A DNA stretch of 6,803 nucleotides from Vulcanimicrobiota bacterium (GCA_019245275.1 JAFARW010000168.1:1-6803), one strand, 5' to 3'; shown: positions 1 to 6,398, counted from the first letter of the stretch. Numbers and translations: made by a program. Notes: generated by a model not told the origin, from the sequence alone.

Positions 1-146
1 GGAAGCCGGTACGTGGTCGCGTTGAGCTCGACCGTGTCAAAGTGCTGCGTGTAATACGCTAGCCAATTGCGCTGTGCGAGTCCGGCGGGGTAAAAACGCT
101 TGCGCCAATCGTCGTAGACCCAGCCGCTCGTTCCAATGCGGATCAA
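1..146 (-). CDS. DUF72 (YecE-like) family protein, N-terminal part; 3' end cut by window edge
   Basis: Reading the minus strand from a TTG at 146 gives 48 codons that run off the left edge. The protein begins M-I-R-I-G-T-S-G-W-V-Y-D-D-W and continues through RFYPAGL, W-L-x-Y-Y and F-D-T-V-E-L-N-A-T-x-Y-R-L. This is the characteristic opening of the DUF72 family (IRIGTSGWxYxxW, then FDTVELNxTFYRLP), a TIM-barrel-like family of unknown biochemical function. TTG is chosen because it places the initiator exactly where family members start and no ATG or GTG lies nearby in frame. A GAGGGG stretch sits about 13 nt upstream, rather far for a ribosome binding site. The start lies 7 nt after the stop of the upstream NRAMP-type gene, so the two are probably co-transcribed. 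Only about the first fifth of the usual length is visible. Family identity is confident; function is unknown. Confidence 0.85.
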   Translation of the reverse strand, partial: MIRIGTSGWVYDDWRKRFYPAGLAQRNWLAYYTQHFDTVELNATTYRL

Positions 147-153
147 AAAGCTA

Positions 154-1452
154 TTACGAGCCCCTCGCCATGAAATAGAACATGCCAACCGCCGCAGCGC
201 CCATAAGCGCAAACGTTGCCCAGCCCCAGGCGCGCGCGACGAGAGACGACCTCCATTCCCCCATGACATTTTTGTTCGAAGCGAGCCACACGATGACGGC
301 GATCAGAGGCACGGCCGCGACGCCGTTGAGGATCGCAGACCAGAACAACGCGCGAATCGCGTTGACGTGGAGCAGGTTCATCGCGATCCCGATGACTATG
401 CCGGCGGCGATGATGCCATAAAATCTCGGCGCGCGCGCAGGCGATTCGCCAAGCCCTTCGCGGAATTTAAAAGTTTGCGCTGCAACGTAAGCTGATGAAC
501 CCGCAAGCACCGGAACGGCCAGCATTCCGGTTCCAACCATTCCTAAGGTGAAGAGGAGCGAAGCAAAGTTGCCGGCCAACGGGCGCAGTGCTTCGGCCGC
601 TTCCTGCGCCGTTCCGATGTCGTGCCGCCCGTGCGCGCCGAGAGTGGCCGCCGTCGTCACAATGATGAAGAAGGCAACGAGGTTGGAGTAGATCATGCCG
701 GTGTTGACGTCGGTGTGCATGTCCTTAACCGATTGGCGGTCCGTACCGCGTCGCGCAGCCACCGTCGTGCGCCCGGCTTCCTTCTCCTCTTCCACCATCA
801 GCGAAGACTGCCAGAAGAAGAGATATGGCGTGATGGTCGTTCCGAGGACGCCAACCATCGTCGAAAGCCAACCGGAGTCGAGGTGCACCTTCGGAATCGC
901 GAATTGGACGAGCACCTGGAGCCATGCCGGATGGACGACAAACGCTGTGACGACATAGGCAAAAAGCGCCAGCGTTAGCCACTTGAAAATGCGCGCGATC
1001 ATCCCGTAAGACAACCACGCTTGCGATGCGAGAAGTGCGACGCCGAAGAAGAAGACCCAAGCGTCAACCGGGAGCGGAACAACGAGGTGCGCAGCGGCCG
1101 CCATGCCGCCGATGTCGGCGCCGAGATTGAAAGTGTTCGCGACGATCACTATGATCGCCAAGGGGTAAGCAAGACTAAGGGGAAGCCGCTTGCGAATTAC
1201 CTCCGCAAGCCCTCGCCCCGTCACCATTGAGATGCGCGCGCACATTCCTTGTATGACGGCCATCATGGGTGTCGAAATCCACGTCAGCCACAGCATCGAA
1301 AAGCCGGTGGCGGCACCGGCTACGGAATAAGTCGAAATCCCGGAGGGATCATCGTCGGCCGCGCCGGTGATGAGCCCGGGTCCGAGGACTTTAAAGAATC
1401 GTAAAACGCGGGCGCCCACTGTAGTGGACGGTGCTCGAGCCTCCGTCGTCAT
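154..1452 (-). CDS. NRAMP (SLC11) superfamily divalent metal transporter, non-canonical ion-site clade
   Basis: This 432-residue polytopic membrane protein, normal in length for NRAMP, has about eleven hydrophobic segments. It is expected in the inner membrane, where family members move divalent metals with protons. TM1 carries G-P-G-L-I-T-G at 24-30, followed by D-D-D-P-S-G at 33-38, aligning with the canonical DPGN metal-binding turn. The central TM6 has T-T-I-T-P-Y at 205-210 where Mn/Fe transporters have A-x-M-P-H. The metal-ligand methionine and the histidine are therefore replaced by Thr208 and Tyr210, and the DPGN asparagine by glycine. NRAMP-related proteins lacking the methionine include Mg2+ transporters, so Mn/Fe specificity should not be assumed. 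An insertion rich in E, K and R follows at about 222-243. The ATG start at 1452 lies 44 nt after the permease stop; GGGG about 13 nt upstream is a weak ribosome binding site. The family call is confident; the substrate is not known. Confidence 0.93.
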   Translation of the reverse strand: MTTEARAPSTTVGARVLRFFKVLGPGLITGAADDDPSGISTYSVAGAATGFSMLWLTWISTPMMAVIQGMCARISMVTGRGLAEVIRKRLPLSLAYPLAIIVIVANTFNLGADIGGMAAAAHLVVPLPVDAWVFFFGVALLASQAWLSYGMIARIFKWLTLALFAYVVTAFVVHPAWLQVLVQFAIPKVHLDSGWLSTMVGVLGTTITPYLFFWQSSLMVEEEKEAGRTTVAARRGTDRQSVKDMHTDVNTGMIYSNLVAFFIIVTTAATLGAHGRHDIGTAQEAAEALRPLAGNFASLLFTLGMVGTGMLAVPVLAGSSAYVAAQTFKFREGLGESPARAPRFYGIIAAGIVIGIAMNLLHVNAIRALFWSAILNGVAAVPLIAVIVWLASNKNVMGEWRSSLVARAWGWATFALMGAAAVGMFYFMARGS

Positions 1453-1496
1453 TTTTAGCCAAATTCCCCAGCTTCGCGTTCCTCAAACGAGGGTCG

Positions 1497-2354
1497 CTAT
1501 AGGTCGCGACGCGCAAAGAGTGCAATTGTGGCGATGACAAATGCGATCGCCCACGCCGCGCTCCACGCGAGATACGCGTAAGTCGGGGGAGCGAGCGCGA
1601 TGAATGGGTTACCGCGTTGCACGGCACCGCCTAGCCCCACCATCGCAGCCGGCTCGAGTGCGAACGCCGCTCCACGCCAAAGGCCGTCGCTTGGGACGAC
1701 CAGGCTCACGATCAAAGAAGCTTGCTGCACTGCGGTATTGTTCAGCGCGGATGCGATCGTATCGGCAAAGCCGGCGATTCGGGCGAGCCCGAAGAGCACG
1801 ATCGCTGCAAATCCTGCCGCGACCGCGGAGACGCGCACGCTCAAACACATCGTGATCAACAGCGTGACCGCGCCGACGCCCGTCAAATAAAGCAGCGCAA
1901 CGACCGGATGCGGCGGAACGTAGCCCGTGACGCCCCGCACGACCGCAAGCTCAATTGCGCCGATGACGATCGTATAAGCCGCCATCAGAAAGATATTTCC
2001 AAGCAGCTTTCCCAACACGATCTCAAAGCGTCGCAGTGGCCGCGGTACGATTGCAAGCAATATCCCGTTCTCGATCTCGACGCCCATCGAAAGTGCGCCT
2101 AAAAAAGCGCTAACGAGCGAGACGATGATGCAAAACATGAACGCCATCATGACGACGAGGACGCTCGTCAAGACCGTCAACTCATAGTGCGAAATCGTGT
2201 GGCCGCTTGGATTGTGAAATGTCGCTATGCGATTGAGGCCCCACGCCGTCGCGCCGATCAAAACGAGCGAGAAGATCGCAACCGTCGGCAAGAGCCTCCT
2301 GCGCGTGGCTTCCCGCCAGATCAGCGATGCGACGAGCAGGATGTTGCCGATCAC
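1497..2354 (-). CDS. ABC-2 type transporter permease
   Basis: This 285-residue integral membrane protein is the membrane half of an ABC exporter whose ATPase is encoded just upstream. Six hydrophobic spans are visible at about 23-43, 60-90, 117-139, 150-170, 172-195 and 258-282, the usual ABC-2 count. Between spans 2 and 3 the cytoplasmic stretch E-I-E-N-G-I-L, then R-P-L-R-R-F-E-I-V-L-G-K, matches the coupling segment of ABC-2 permeases (EIExGTLxxLLSRPVSRxEIVLGK) and is expected to touch the ATPase. The start is a GTG whose last bases form the ATPase stop (GTGA overlap, 2351-2354), implying translational coupling. A substrate cannot be read from the sequence; ABC-2 exporters move drugs, lipids, polysaccharides or peptides, and some protect the envelope. 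Co-location with a sigma/anti-sigma pair suggests a stress-responsive exporter (inference). Confidence 0.9.
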   Translation of the reverse strand: MIGNILLVASLIWREATRRRLLPTVAIFSLVLIGATAWGLNRIATFHNPSGHTISHYELTVLTSVLVVMMAFMFCIIVSLVSAFLGALSMGVEIENGILLAIVPRPLRRFEIVLGKLLGNIFLMAAYTIVIGAIELAVVRGVTGYVPPHPVVALLYLTGVGAVTLLITMCLSVRVSAVAAGFAAIVLFGLARIAGFADTIASALNNTAVQQASLIVSLVVPSDGLWRGAAFALEPAAMVGLGGAVQRGNPFIALAPPTYAYLAWSAAWAIAFVIATIALFARRDL

Positions 2355-3262
2355 TCTTCTTTGAGAAGCTCCAGGAAACGCTCTTCAAGGGTACGCCGGA
2401 TCGGCTGCACCGCTTTGATCGCCGCACCGTTTTGGACGAGATCGGTAATTAGCGCCGGTACCGCGGATTCATCGATGTGCCCGAAGATTGCCGTTGACCC
2501 GCCGTCGAAAGCGGCGCCTCGCGCAGACAAATTGCGTCGCAGCGACTCTCCAAGTTCAACGAAGGAGATGCGCAGAGCTAAATGACCGAGCAGTTCATCG
2601 AGCGATCCGGTTGCGATTAGACTGCCGCGGTCGATGACGGCAACGCGGTCGCAAACGGCCTCGACTTCTGCGAGCAGGTGCGAATTCAAAAAGATCGTCG
2701 CGCCTTTCGCTTTGAGTTGCGGTAGGAGCGCTCGCACATCGGCGCGGCCGACCGGGTCGAGCGCCGACGTCGGCTCGTCGAGAACGATCAACTGCGGTTC
2801 GCCTAAGAGCGCGACGCCTAAGCCCAGCCGCTGCTGCATGCCTTTGGAAAAGGTTCCGACCCGCTCGTCGGCGCGTTCGCCGAGCCCAACGCGTTGCAGA
2901 ATGTCGTCGATGTGGCTTGTGCGTTTCGCGGCGTCGATACGAAGCAACGCGGCGTGCCATCGACAGACTTCGCGAGCCGTTAGCCACTCTTGGTACCGAA
3001 AGAGCTCGGGCAGATAACCCGTTATGTGTCGCGCTTTGAGCGAATTTAGCGGCTGGCCAAGAATCGCGGCATCGCCCGAGTTCGGACGCGCGAGCCCGAG
3101 AAGCATCTTAACCGCCGTCGTCTTACCCGCGCCGTTCGGGCCGAGGAAACCGAAAATCTCGCCGCGCTTCACGCGGAGGGTCAGATCGTTGACCGCGACT
3201 CGTTGTCCGAAACGCTTCGTTAGGCCGCGCGTTTCGATCGCGTATGCGTCGGAGGTATCGAT
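2351..3262 (-). CDS. ABC transporter ATP-binding protein (ABC-2 exporter partner), unusual start
   Basis: This is the cytoplasmic ATPase of the exporter. Counting from a GTG at 3172, it has Walker A GPNGAGKTT at 11-19, GYLPE in the Q-loop position at 52-56, signature FSKGMQQ at 108-114, Walker B LIVLDE at 128-133, D-loop SALD at 136-139 and H-loop His165, with a C-terminal extension to 273. That GTG start cannot be right. Family-like sequence continues upstream in frame (Y-A-I-E-T-R-G-L-T-K-R-F-G, then V-A-V-N-D-L-T-L), supplying the A-loop aromatic and first strands. Between this and the in-frame TAG that ends the anti-sigma gene (3272-3274) there is no ATG, GTG or TTG. The start given here is an ATC at 3262, a guess that yields 303 residues; a second ATC is at 3238. 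Function is confident; the start is uncertain. Confidence 0.88.
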   Translation of the reverse strand: MDTSDAYAIETRGLTKRFGQRVAVNDLTLRVKRGEIFGFLGPNGAGKTTAVKMLLGLARPNSGDAAILGQPLNSLKARHITGYLPELFRYQEWLTAREVCRWHAALLRIDAAKRTSHIDDILQRVGLGERADERVGTFSKGMQQRLGLGVALLGEPQLIVLDEPTSALDPVGRADVRALLPQLKAKGATIFLNSHLLAEVEAVCDRVAVIDRGSLIATGSLDELLGHLALRISFVELGESLRRNLSARGAAFDGGSTAIFGHIDESAVPALITDLVQNGAAIKAVQPIRRTLEERFLELLKEE

Positions 3263-3271
3263 ACGCCTTCG

Positions 3272-4462
3272 CTACATCTTTATCGAATTTGCGACCTTCA
3301 AGATTTCCGAAGCGGCGAATGGACCGGCCACCCCGTAAACCGTGCCGTTCTTCTGCCACATCACGCCGCTTCCGACGCCGGTATTATCGCCGACGAGCAA
3401 TGCCGGCGCGCCTTGAACCGTGACTTTTTGGGCCGTTTCCTTGTCGATGCGGAACGGGACGGGCACCGTTTGACCGGGATCGTGAATCGCGCGGATCTGC
3501 GCGGCTAAGTCTGCCGGCACGCCCGGAATTGAAAGCAGATACGATTCGATCGTGCCGACCGTCGCGCGACTCGAAATGACCTTCGGAGAGCGGGCCTGCG
3601 TGATTACAATCGTATTCGCGGCGAGCGAACGCAAGTCGTGATCATTTACCTCAAATGCGCGATGAGCGCGAGCGCGGCGCACGTTCATCGCGCGCTGCGA
3701 GCCGTCAACTTGAACGACGACGGGACCGACCGATGCCGTTAGCGTCGCTCCATCGAGTTGAGCGGTCATCGGGGGGAGGCTAACCCGCTTGCGCTGCGCG
3801 AAAGCGCGCGCTTTAGCCACGTTAAACGTAAAGCTGGCCGAAACGGCGCGGCTAACGTGGTAGCTCCGCTGTGAGGGCACGGCCGCCGGCAAGTAAGCCG
3901 GTTGCGCGATCACCATTCCCGCAGCGCCGGCTGCTTTCTGTACATCGGTGAACTCGCTGAAATGCGGATGCCGTGTTCCACGCATTGTTCCGAAAGCCTC
4001 AAGATCCGGAAGGGCACGTAGCTTCGAAATATCCGAAGCGGTCAATCCAACCGCTTGAAATTCATGCGGCTGAAAGATTGTCAGAAAGTTCTGCGCGTAG
4101 ATTCGCAGCGGCGTTTCGGTTACTAAGAGCACGAGGATTGCGAGGGCCGCCGCCGTCAACATCCAGCGAGCAGAACCGCGGTCTAATATGCTACGCAACC
4201 CAAATTGATGTTTCGGTGCTATCAACGATCGGGGGCTTGTGTTAACTGCGGCGATGCGGGCCGTTAGCATGCGCCGGGCTTCGGCAACATCCACGTCATC
4301 GTTCTGAGCGAGCGCTGCTGCGCTGAAGCGTGCGTTTTCGCGGCTGATGTTAAGGGCGGTACGACAACGGGCGCAGCGCAGCAGATGCTCTTTCTCGTAC
4401 GTGAGAAGAACGTCGGGGTCGTCGACGTAGCGGCGCAAAACTTCACTGGGCAGGTGAGACAC
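3272..4462 (-). CDS. membrane-anchored anti-sigma factor, ZAS-like zinc motif with DUF4367-like C-terminus
   Basis: This 396-residue protein has three parts. The N-terminal region contains H26-x3-C30-x2-C33, the zinc motif of ZAS anti-sigma factors, which bind and hold an ECF sigma factor at the cytoplasmic face. A single hydrophobic span lies at about 100-115 (W-M-L-T-A-A-A-L-A-I-L-V-L-L-V). About 280 residues follow outside the membrane; their last part (G-V-M-W-Q-K-N-G-T-V-Y-G-V-A-G-P, then S-E-I-L-K-V-A-N-S-I) resembles DUF4367-type domains seen on anti-sigma and lipoprotein-like sensors. The start is a GTG with AAGGAG at 4470-4475, 7 nt upstream and inside the sigma gene. The two reading frames overlap by 20 nt, so translation is probably coupled and the products balanced. 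The likely role is to sense an envelope signal and release the sigma factor. The signal and any proteolysis route are unknown. Confidence 0.82.
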   Translation of the reverse strand: MSHLPSEVLRRYVDDPDVLLTYEKEHLLRCARCRTALNISRENARFSAAALAQNDDVDVAEARRMLTARIAAVNTSPRSLIAPKHQFGLRSILDRGSARWMLTAAALAILVLLVTETPLRIYAQNFLTIFQPHEFQAVGLTASDISKLRALPDLEAFGTMRGTRHPHFSEFTDVQKAAGAAGMVIAQPAYLPAAVPSQRSYHVSRAVSASFTFNVAKARAFAQRKRVSLPPMTAQLDGATLTASVGPVVVQVDGSQRAMNVRRARAHRAFEVNDHDLRSLAANTIVITQARSPKVISSRATVGTIESYLLSIPGVPADLAAQIRAIHDPGQTVPVPFRIDKETAQKVTVQGAPALLVGDNTGVGSGVMWQKNGTVYGVAGPFAASEILKVANSIKM

Positions 4463-4946
4463 GATCGTACTCCTTTTTGAATGCGGCTTCGGCCCGCAGC
4501 AGCAGCGTGCCGACTTGGTTGACGTTCACGTCAATGATCGCGGCGATTTCTCGGTAGGTGAAACCACTGTAACGTAGCGCGAGCACCGTTGCGTAGCGCC
4601 GATGTATGCGGCCGAGCGTGGTCGTGACGGCTATTCGGGCTTCGCGCCTCTCGGCCGCTTCGGCCGGATTATCGCGGTGTTCAGTCGTGCGGGCAGCGTT
4701 CTCTCGGGCTTCCCGGCGGCGAGCGGCGCGCAGCACATCGAGCGAACGATGCAGGGCGGTGCGATAAAGCCAATTGCGCGCGTGCGTCTCATCCATCGGT
4801 CCCGCTCCGTACAGCGCTGCAAAGGCTTCTTGCGCGATATCCTCGGCGGCCGCAGGCCCCACGATGCGGCCGGCGGATGCGACCACGCCCTTGTACTCTC
4901 TCGCAAAGAGCTCCTCAAAGAGATTTTTCGCGGCCGGCGCGTGCAC
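4443..4946 (-). CDS. ECF-type RNA polymerase sigma factor (sigma-24 like)
   Basis: At 167 residues this is the size of an extracytoplasmic-function sigma factor with only regions 2 and 4. Region 2 spans about 8-80: F-E-E-L-F, then A-E-D-I-A-Q-E-A-F at 34-42 (the region 2.2 core that meets RNA polymerase), then W-L-Y-R-T-A-L-H-R-S-L-D-V-L-R-A-A-R-R-R. A charged linker rich in R, E and A joins it to region 4 at about 108-160. There L-R-Y-S-G-F-T-Y-R-E-I-A-A-I-I and V-N-Q-V-G-T-L-L-L-R-A-E form the helix-turn-helix that reads the -35 element. The start is the GTG at 4946, with no clear ribosome binding site in the 15 nt before it, so initiation may be weak. It is the first gene of the minus-strand cluster and overlaps its putative anti-sigma factor. 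Target promoters are unknown; self-activation is common in this family. Confidence 0.88.
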   Translation of the reverse strand: MHAPAAKNLFEELFAREYKGVVASAGRIVGPAAAEDIAQEAFAALYGAGPMDETHARNWLYRTALHRSLDVLRAARRREARENAARTTEHRDNPAEAAERREARIAVTTTLGRIHRRYATVLALRYSGFTYREIAAIIDVNVNQVGTLLLRAEAAFKKEYDRVSPAQ

Positions 4947-4984
4947 GTTAGTATTACGATGCCCCGTGGCCGTTTATGACAGCA

Positions 4985-5012
4985 TTAAGACGGCCGGAAC
5001 ATTGGTTAGGAT
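4985..5012 (+). promoter_or_regulatory. candidate sigma70-like promoter for the acidic microprotein
   Basis: TTAAGA (4985-4990; 4 of 6 to TTGACA) is separated by 16 nt from TAGGAT (5007-5012; 4 of 6 to TATAAT). Transcription would start near 5019 and give a leader of about 45 nt before the ATG at 5065. The match is moderate and could be chance. Confidence 0.3.
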
Positions 5013-5047
5013 AGCAGAAGCGCCGATTTGGGTATCTGCGCCAGAAC

Positions 5048-5053
5048 AGGAGG
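5048..5053 (+). promoter_or_regulatory. strong Shine-Dalgarno sequence of the acidic microprotein
   Basis: AGGAGG is the full anti-16S complement and sits 11 nt before the ATG at 5065. It is the main reason for choosing this start over the longer open frame that reaches back to 4774 with no comparable site. Confidence 0.75.
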
Positions 5054-5064
5054 ATTATAGCGAT

Positions 5065-5184
5065 ATGAGCGACACCGACGACCGCCCAAATATCGACGAC
5101 GAACCCGATACGGATAATGACGATCAGAACGGCGACGATGAAGGAGATGGCAACGGTCCATCAGGTGACGAACCACAAGCGTAG
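5065..5184 (+). CDS. 39-residue highly acidic, probably disordered microprotein
   Basis: The ATG at 5065 opens a frame of 39 codons ending in TAG. The product has 13 Asp and 3 Glu but a single basic residue (Arg7), plus many Asn, Gly and Pro and no hydrophobic core. It is therefore expected to be unfolded with a very low isoelectric point. Runs such as D-T-D-N-D-D-Q-N-G-D-D-E-G-D-G-N-G recall Asp/Asn/Gly-rich calcium-binding loops, but no complete EF-hand is present. It is not recognised as a known family. Support comes from the AGGAGG site 11 nt upstream, the compact composition and its position as the divergent neighbour of the sigma factor gene. It could bind cations, act as a DNA mimic or inhibitor, or be an acidic chaperone; the sequence does not decide. 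The decarboxylase gene follows 62 nt downstream. Confidence 0.6.
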   Translation: MSDTDDRPNIDDEPDTDNDDQNGDDEGDGNGPSGDEPQA

Positions 5185-5209
5185 CACGATAACGTAACAG
5201 CAGTTGGTA

Positions 5210-5232
5210 GGGGCGGAGTCCATCTCCGCCCT
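5210..5232. repeat. GC-rich perfect inverted repeat in the intergenic gap (REP-like or attenuator hairpin)
   Basis: GGGCGGAG (5211-5218) and CTCCGCCC (5224-5231) pair perfectly over 8 bp around the loop TCCAT; G5210 and T5232 can add a G-U pair. No T-run follows on either strand, so it is not a standard intrinsic terminator. It sits between the microprotein stop (5184) and the decarboxylase start (5247). The shape resembles short intergenic palindromes repeated in many bacterial genomes; only one copy lies in this window. Confidence 0.7.
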
Positions 5233-5246
5233 CCAGAAACCTAGGT

Positions 5247-6398
5247 GTGGTGCGCGATCCAATCCGGACCCAACTTAGCAAGCGCCTCGTTCCAAATTTT
5301 GCGCGCAGCGATGATGAGTTGCGCGCATCGATTTCGGAGCGTTGGGATCCGGAACGCGACACGCCCTGGCGTTGTTTTCTGAGCGATATCGCTGAACGAA
5401 ACGTTGGCGATGCGCTTGATGCACTGAGCGCCCATCCGCGGTTCAAACTCAACTACAGCGTGAAGACGAACCCTCGCGACGAGATGGTCGCGCTGATGCA
5501 CCGCAACGGCGTTTTGGCCGAGTGCATCAGCGAGGGCGAATGCGATCAAGCCAGGGAGCACGGTTACGGGCCGGATGAAATTACGTATAACGGGCCGCGT
5601 GTCATCCGCAATCGTCGGGTCAACGTCGCATTCGCCGACTCGGTTGAGGCATTTGCATTCTATGCGTCGCGATCGGATGCAATGAACGTTCACGGCGTGC
5701 GGATGCGGCCGCGTACGATCCCCTCGCGATTTGGTGTCAAATCGTGCGAACTTCCGAACGTCATCGAGATAGCGCGCGCGAGTGAGAACGTTGAACGTCT
5801 GGGAGTCTCGTTCTTTAGCCGGCCCGAGGATTTCGGCGAACGTCAGTGGCGTGAGATTGCAGATGAAGTGCTCGGGTATGCCGTCGACCTCGAATCGGAG
5901 TCGGGAAAACCCGTCACGATCTTCGATCTTGGCGGGGGATTCTTGGCCGAGGCGTGGATGGAGCGCTTCGAACGCGACTACGCTCATGTGTCTGAAGTCG
6001 CGCCGCGACGGCTAAGCAATTTGGATCACATCTACGTCGAGCCGGGACAAGGACTCTCGACGCCCGTTGAAGCGCTTTTTCTGCGCGTCTTAGAGGTGCG
6101 TCAAAGAGACGATGCCCGCGAAATCGTCGTTGACGGAGGTCAACCGAACTTGCCTCAACTCCGGTGGCTTCCGCACCGTGTTTTTTGGCAGGGGGCAGAT
6201 GGCTGGATCAAACTCGAAGACGGCAGAGACCGGATCTTCGGCTGCATCTGCACGGAAGAAGATGTAATCCGTCACGACGTGCAGCTGCCGGCGCACATCG
6301 CTGCCGGGGATGTGCTTGCCGTGGCCGACGCCGGCTCGTATGACTCGAGCATGGCCTTCGGCTTTGGCCAAGGCCAGCCGGTGCCGCGCGACAGCTAA
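5247..6398 (+). CDS. fold-type III PLP-dependent decarboxylase homologue (ornithine/diaminopimelate decarboxylase family)
   Basis: This 383-residue protein matches the alanine-racemase-fold group of PLP amino acid decarboxylases, which form head-to-tail dimers. Visible landmarks are Y70-S-V-K73-T-N-P with the PLP-binding lysine, S95-E-G-E98, S160-R-F-G-V, G186-V-S-F, the phosphate-cradling D227-L-G-G-G-F232, E265-P-G, the dimer-partner cysteine in C333-I-C335-T-E-E-D, and the end motif D361-A-G-S-Y365. G-V-S-F is more like ornithine decarboxylase than diaminopimelate decarboxylase. Two residues differ from the family norm: Phe190 stands where a histidine stacks on PLP (GVSFH in human ODC), and Gln268 replaces the arginine of EPGR. 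The substrate cannot be assigned and reduced activity is possible. The start is GTG at 5247, or GTG at 5250 with AGG 4 nt upstream; a TAG at 5208 rules out a longer frame. Polyamine or lysine-type metabolism is the likely setting. Confidence 0.85.
   Translation: MVRDPIRTQLSKRLVPNFARSDDELRASISERWDPERDTPWRCFLSDIAERNVGDALDALSAHPRFKLNYSVKTNPRDEMVALMHRNGVLAECISEGECDQAREHGYGPDEITYNGPRVIRNRRVNVAFADSVEAFAFYASRSDAMNVHGVRMRPRTIPSRFGVKSCELPNVIEIARASENVERLGVSFFSRPEDFGERQWREIADEVLGYAVDLESESGKPVTIFDLGGGFLAEAWMERFERDYAHVSEVAPRRLSNLDHIYVEPGQGLSTPVEALFLRVLEVRQRDDAREIVVDGGQPNLPQLRWLPHRVFWQGADGWIKLEDGRDRIFGCICTEEDVIRHDVQLPAHIAAGDVLAVADAGSYDSSMAFGFGQGQPVPRDS

Noticed and set aside
622..978. Plus-strand open frames over the NRAMP gene (also 136-495, 182-421, 695-958, 1021-1230)
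   Set aside because: They are low-complexity, Arg-rich shadow translations opposite a well-conserved membrane protein, with no ribosome binding site support.
2351..3172. GTG at 3172 as the true start of the ABC ATPase
   Set aside because: It would delete the A-loop and first beta-strand although matching sequence is present upstream in frame, and there is no ribosome binding site before it.
5054..5059. Perfect TATAAT on the minus strand, a possible -10 for the sigma operon
   Set aside because: No -35-like hexamer is found at 16-18 nt spacing (GTCGTC region), and it overlaps the ribosome binding site region of the acidic gene. It is probably chance.
4774..5064. Longer plus-strand frame leading into the acidic microprotein
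   Set aside because: Upstream of 5065 it runs antisense to the sigma factor and has different composition. The AGGAGG site points to the internal ATG.
5241..5987. 248-codon open frame on the minus strand
   Set aside because: It is antisense to the decarboxylase, whose motifs are clear. The antisense product shows no recognisable domain and is a by-product of GC-rich codon use.
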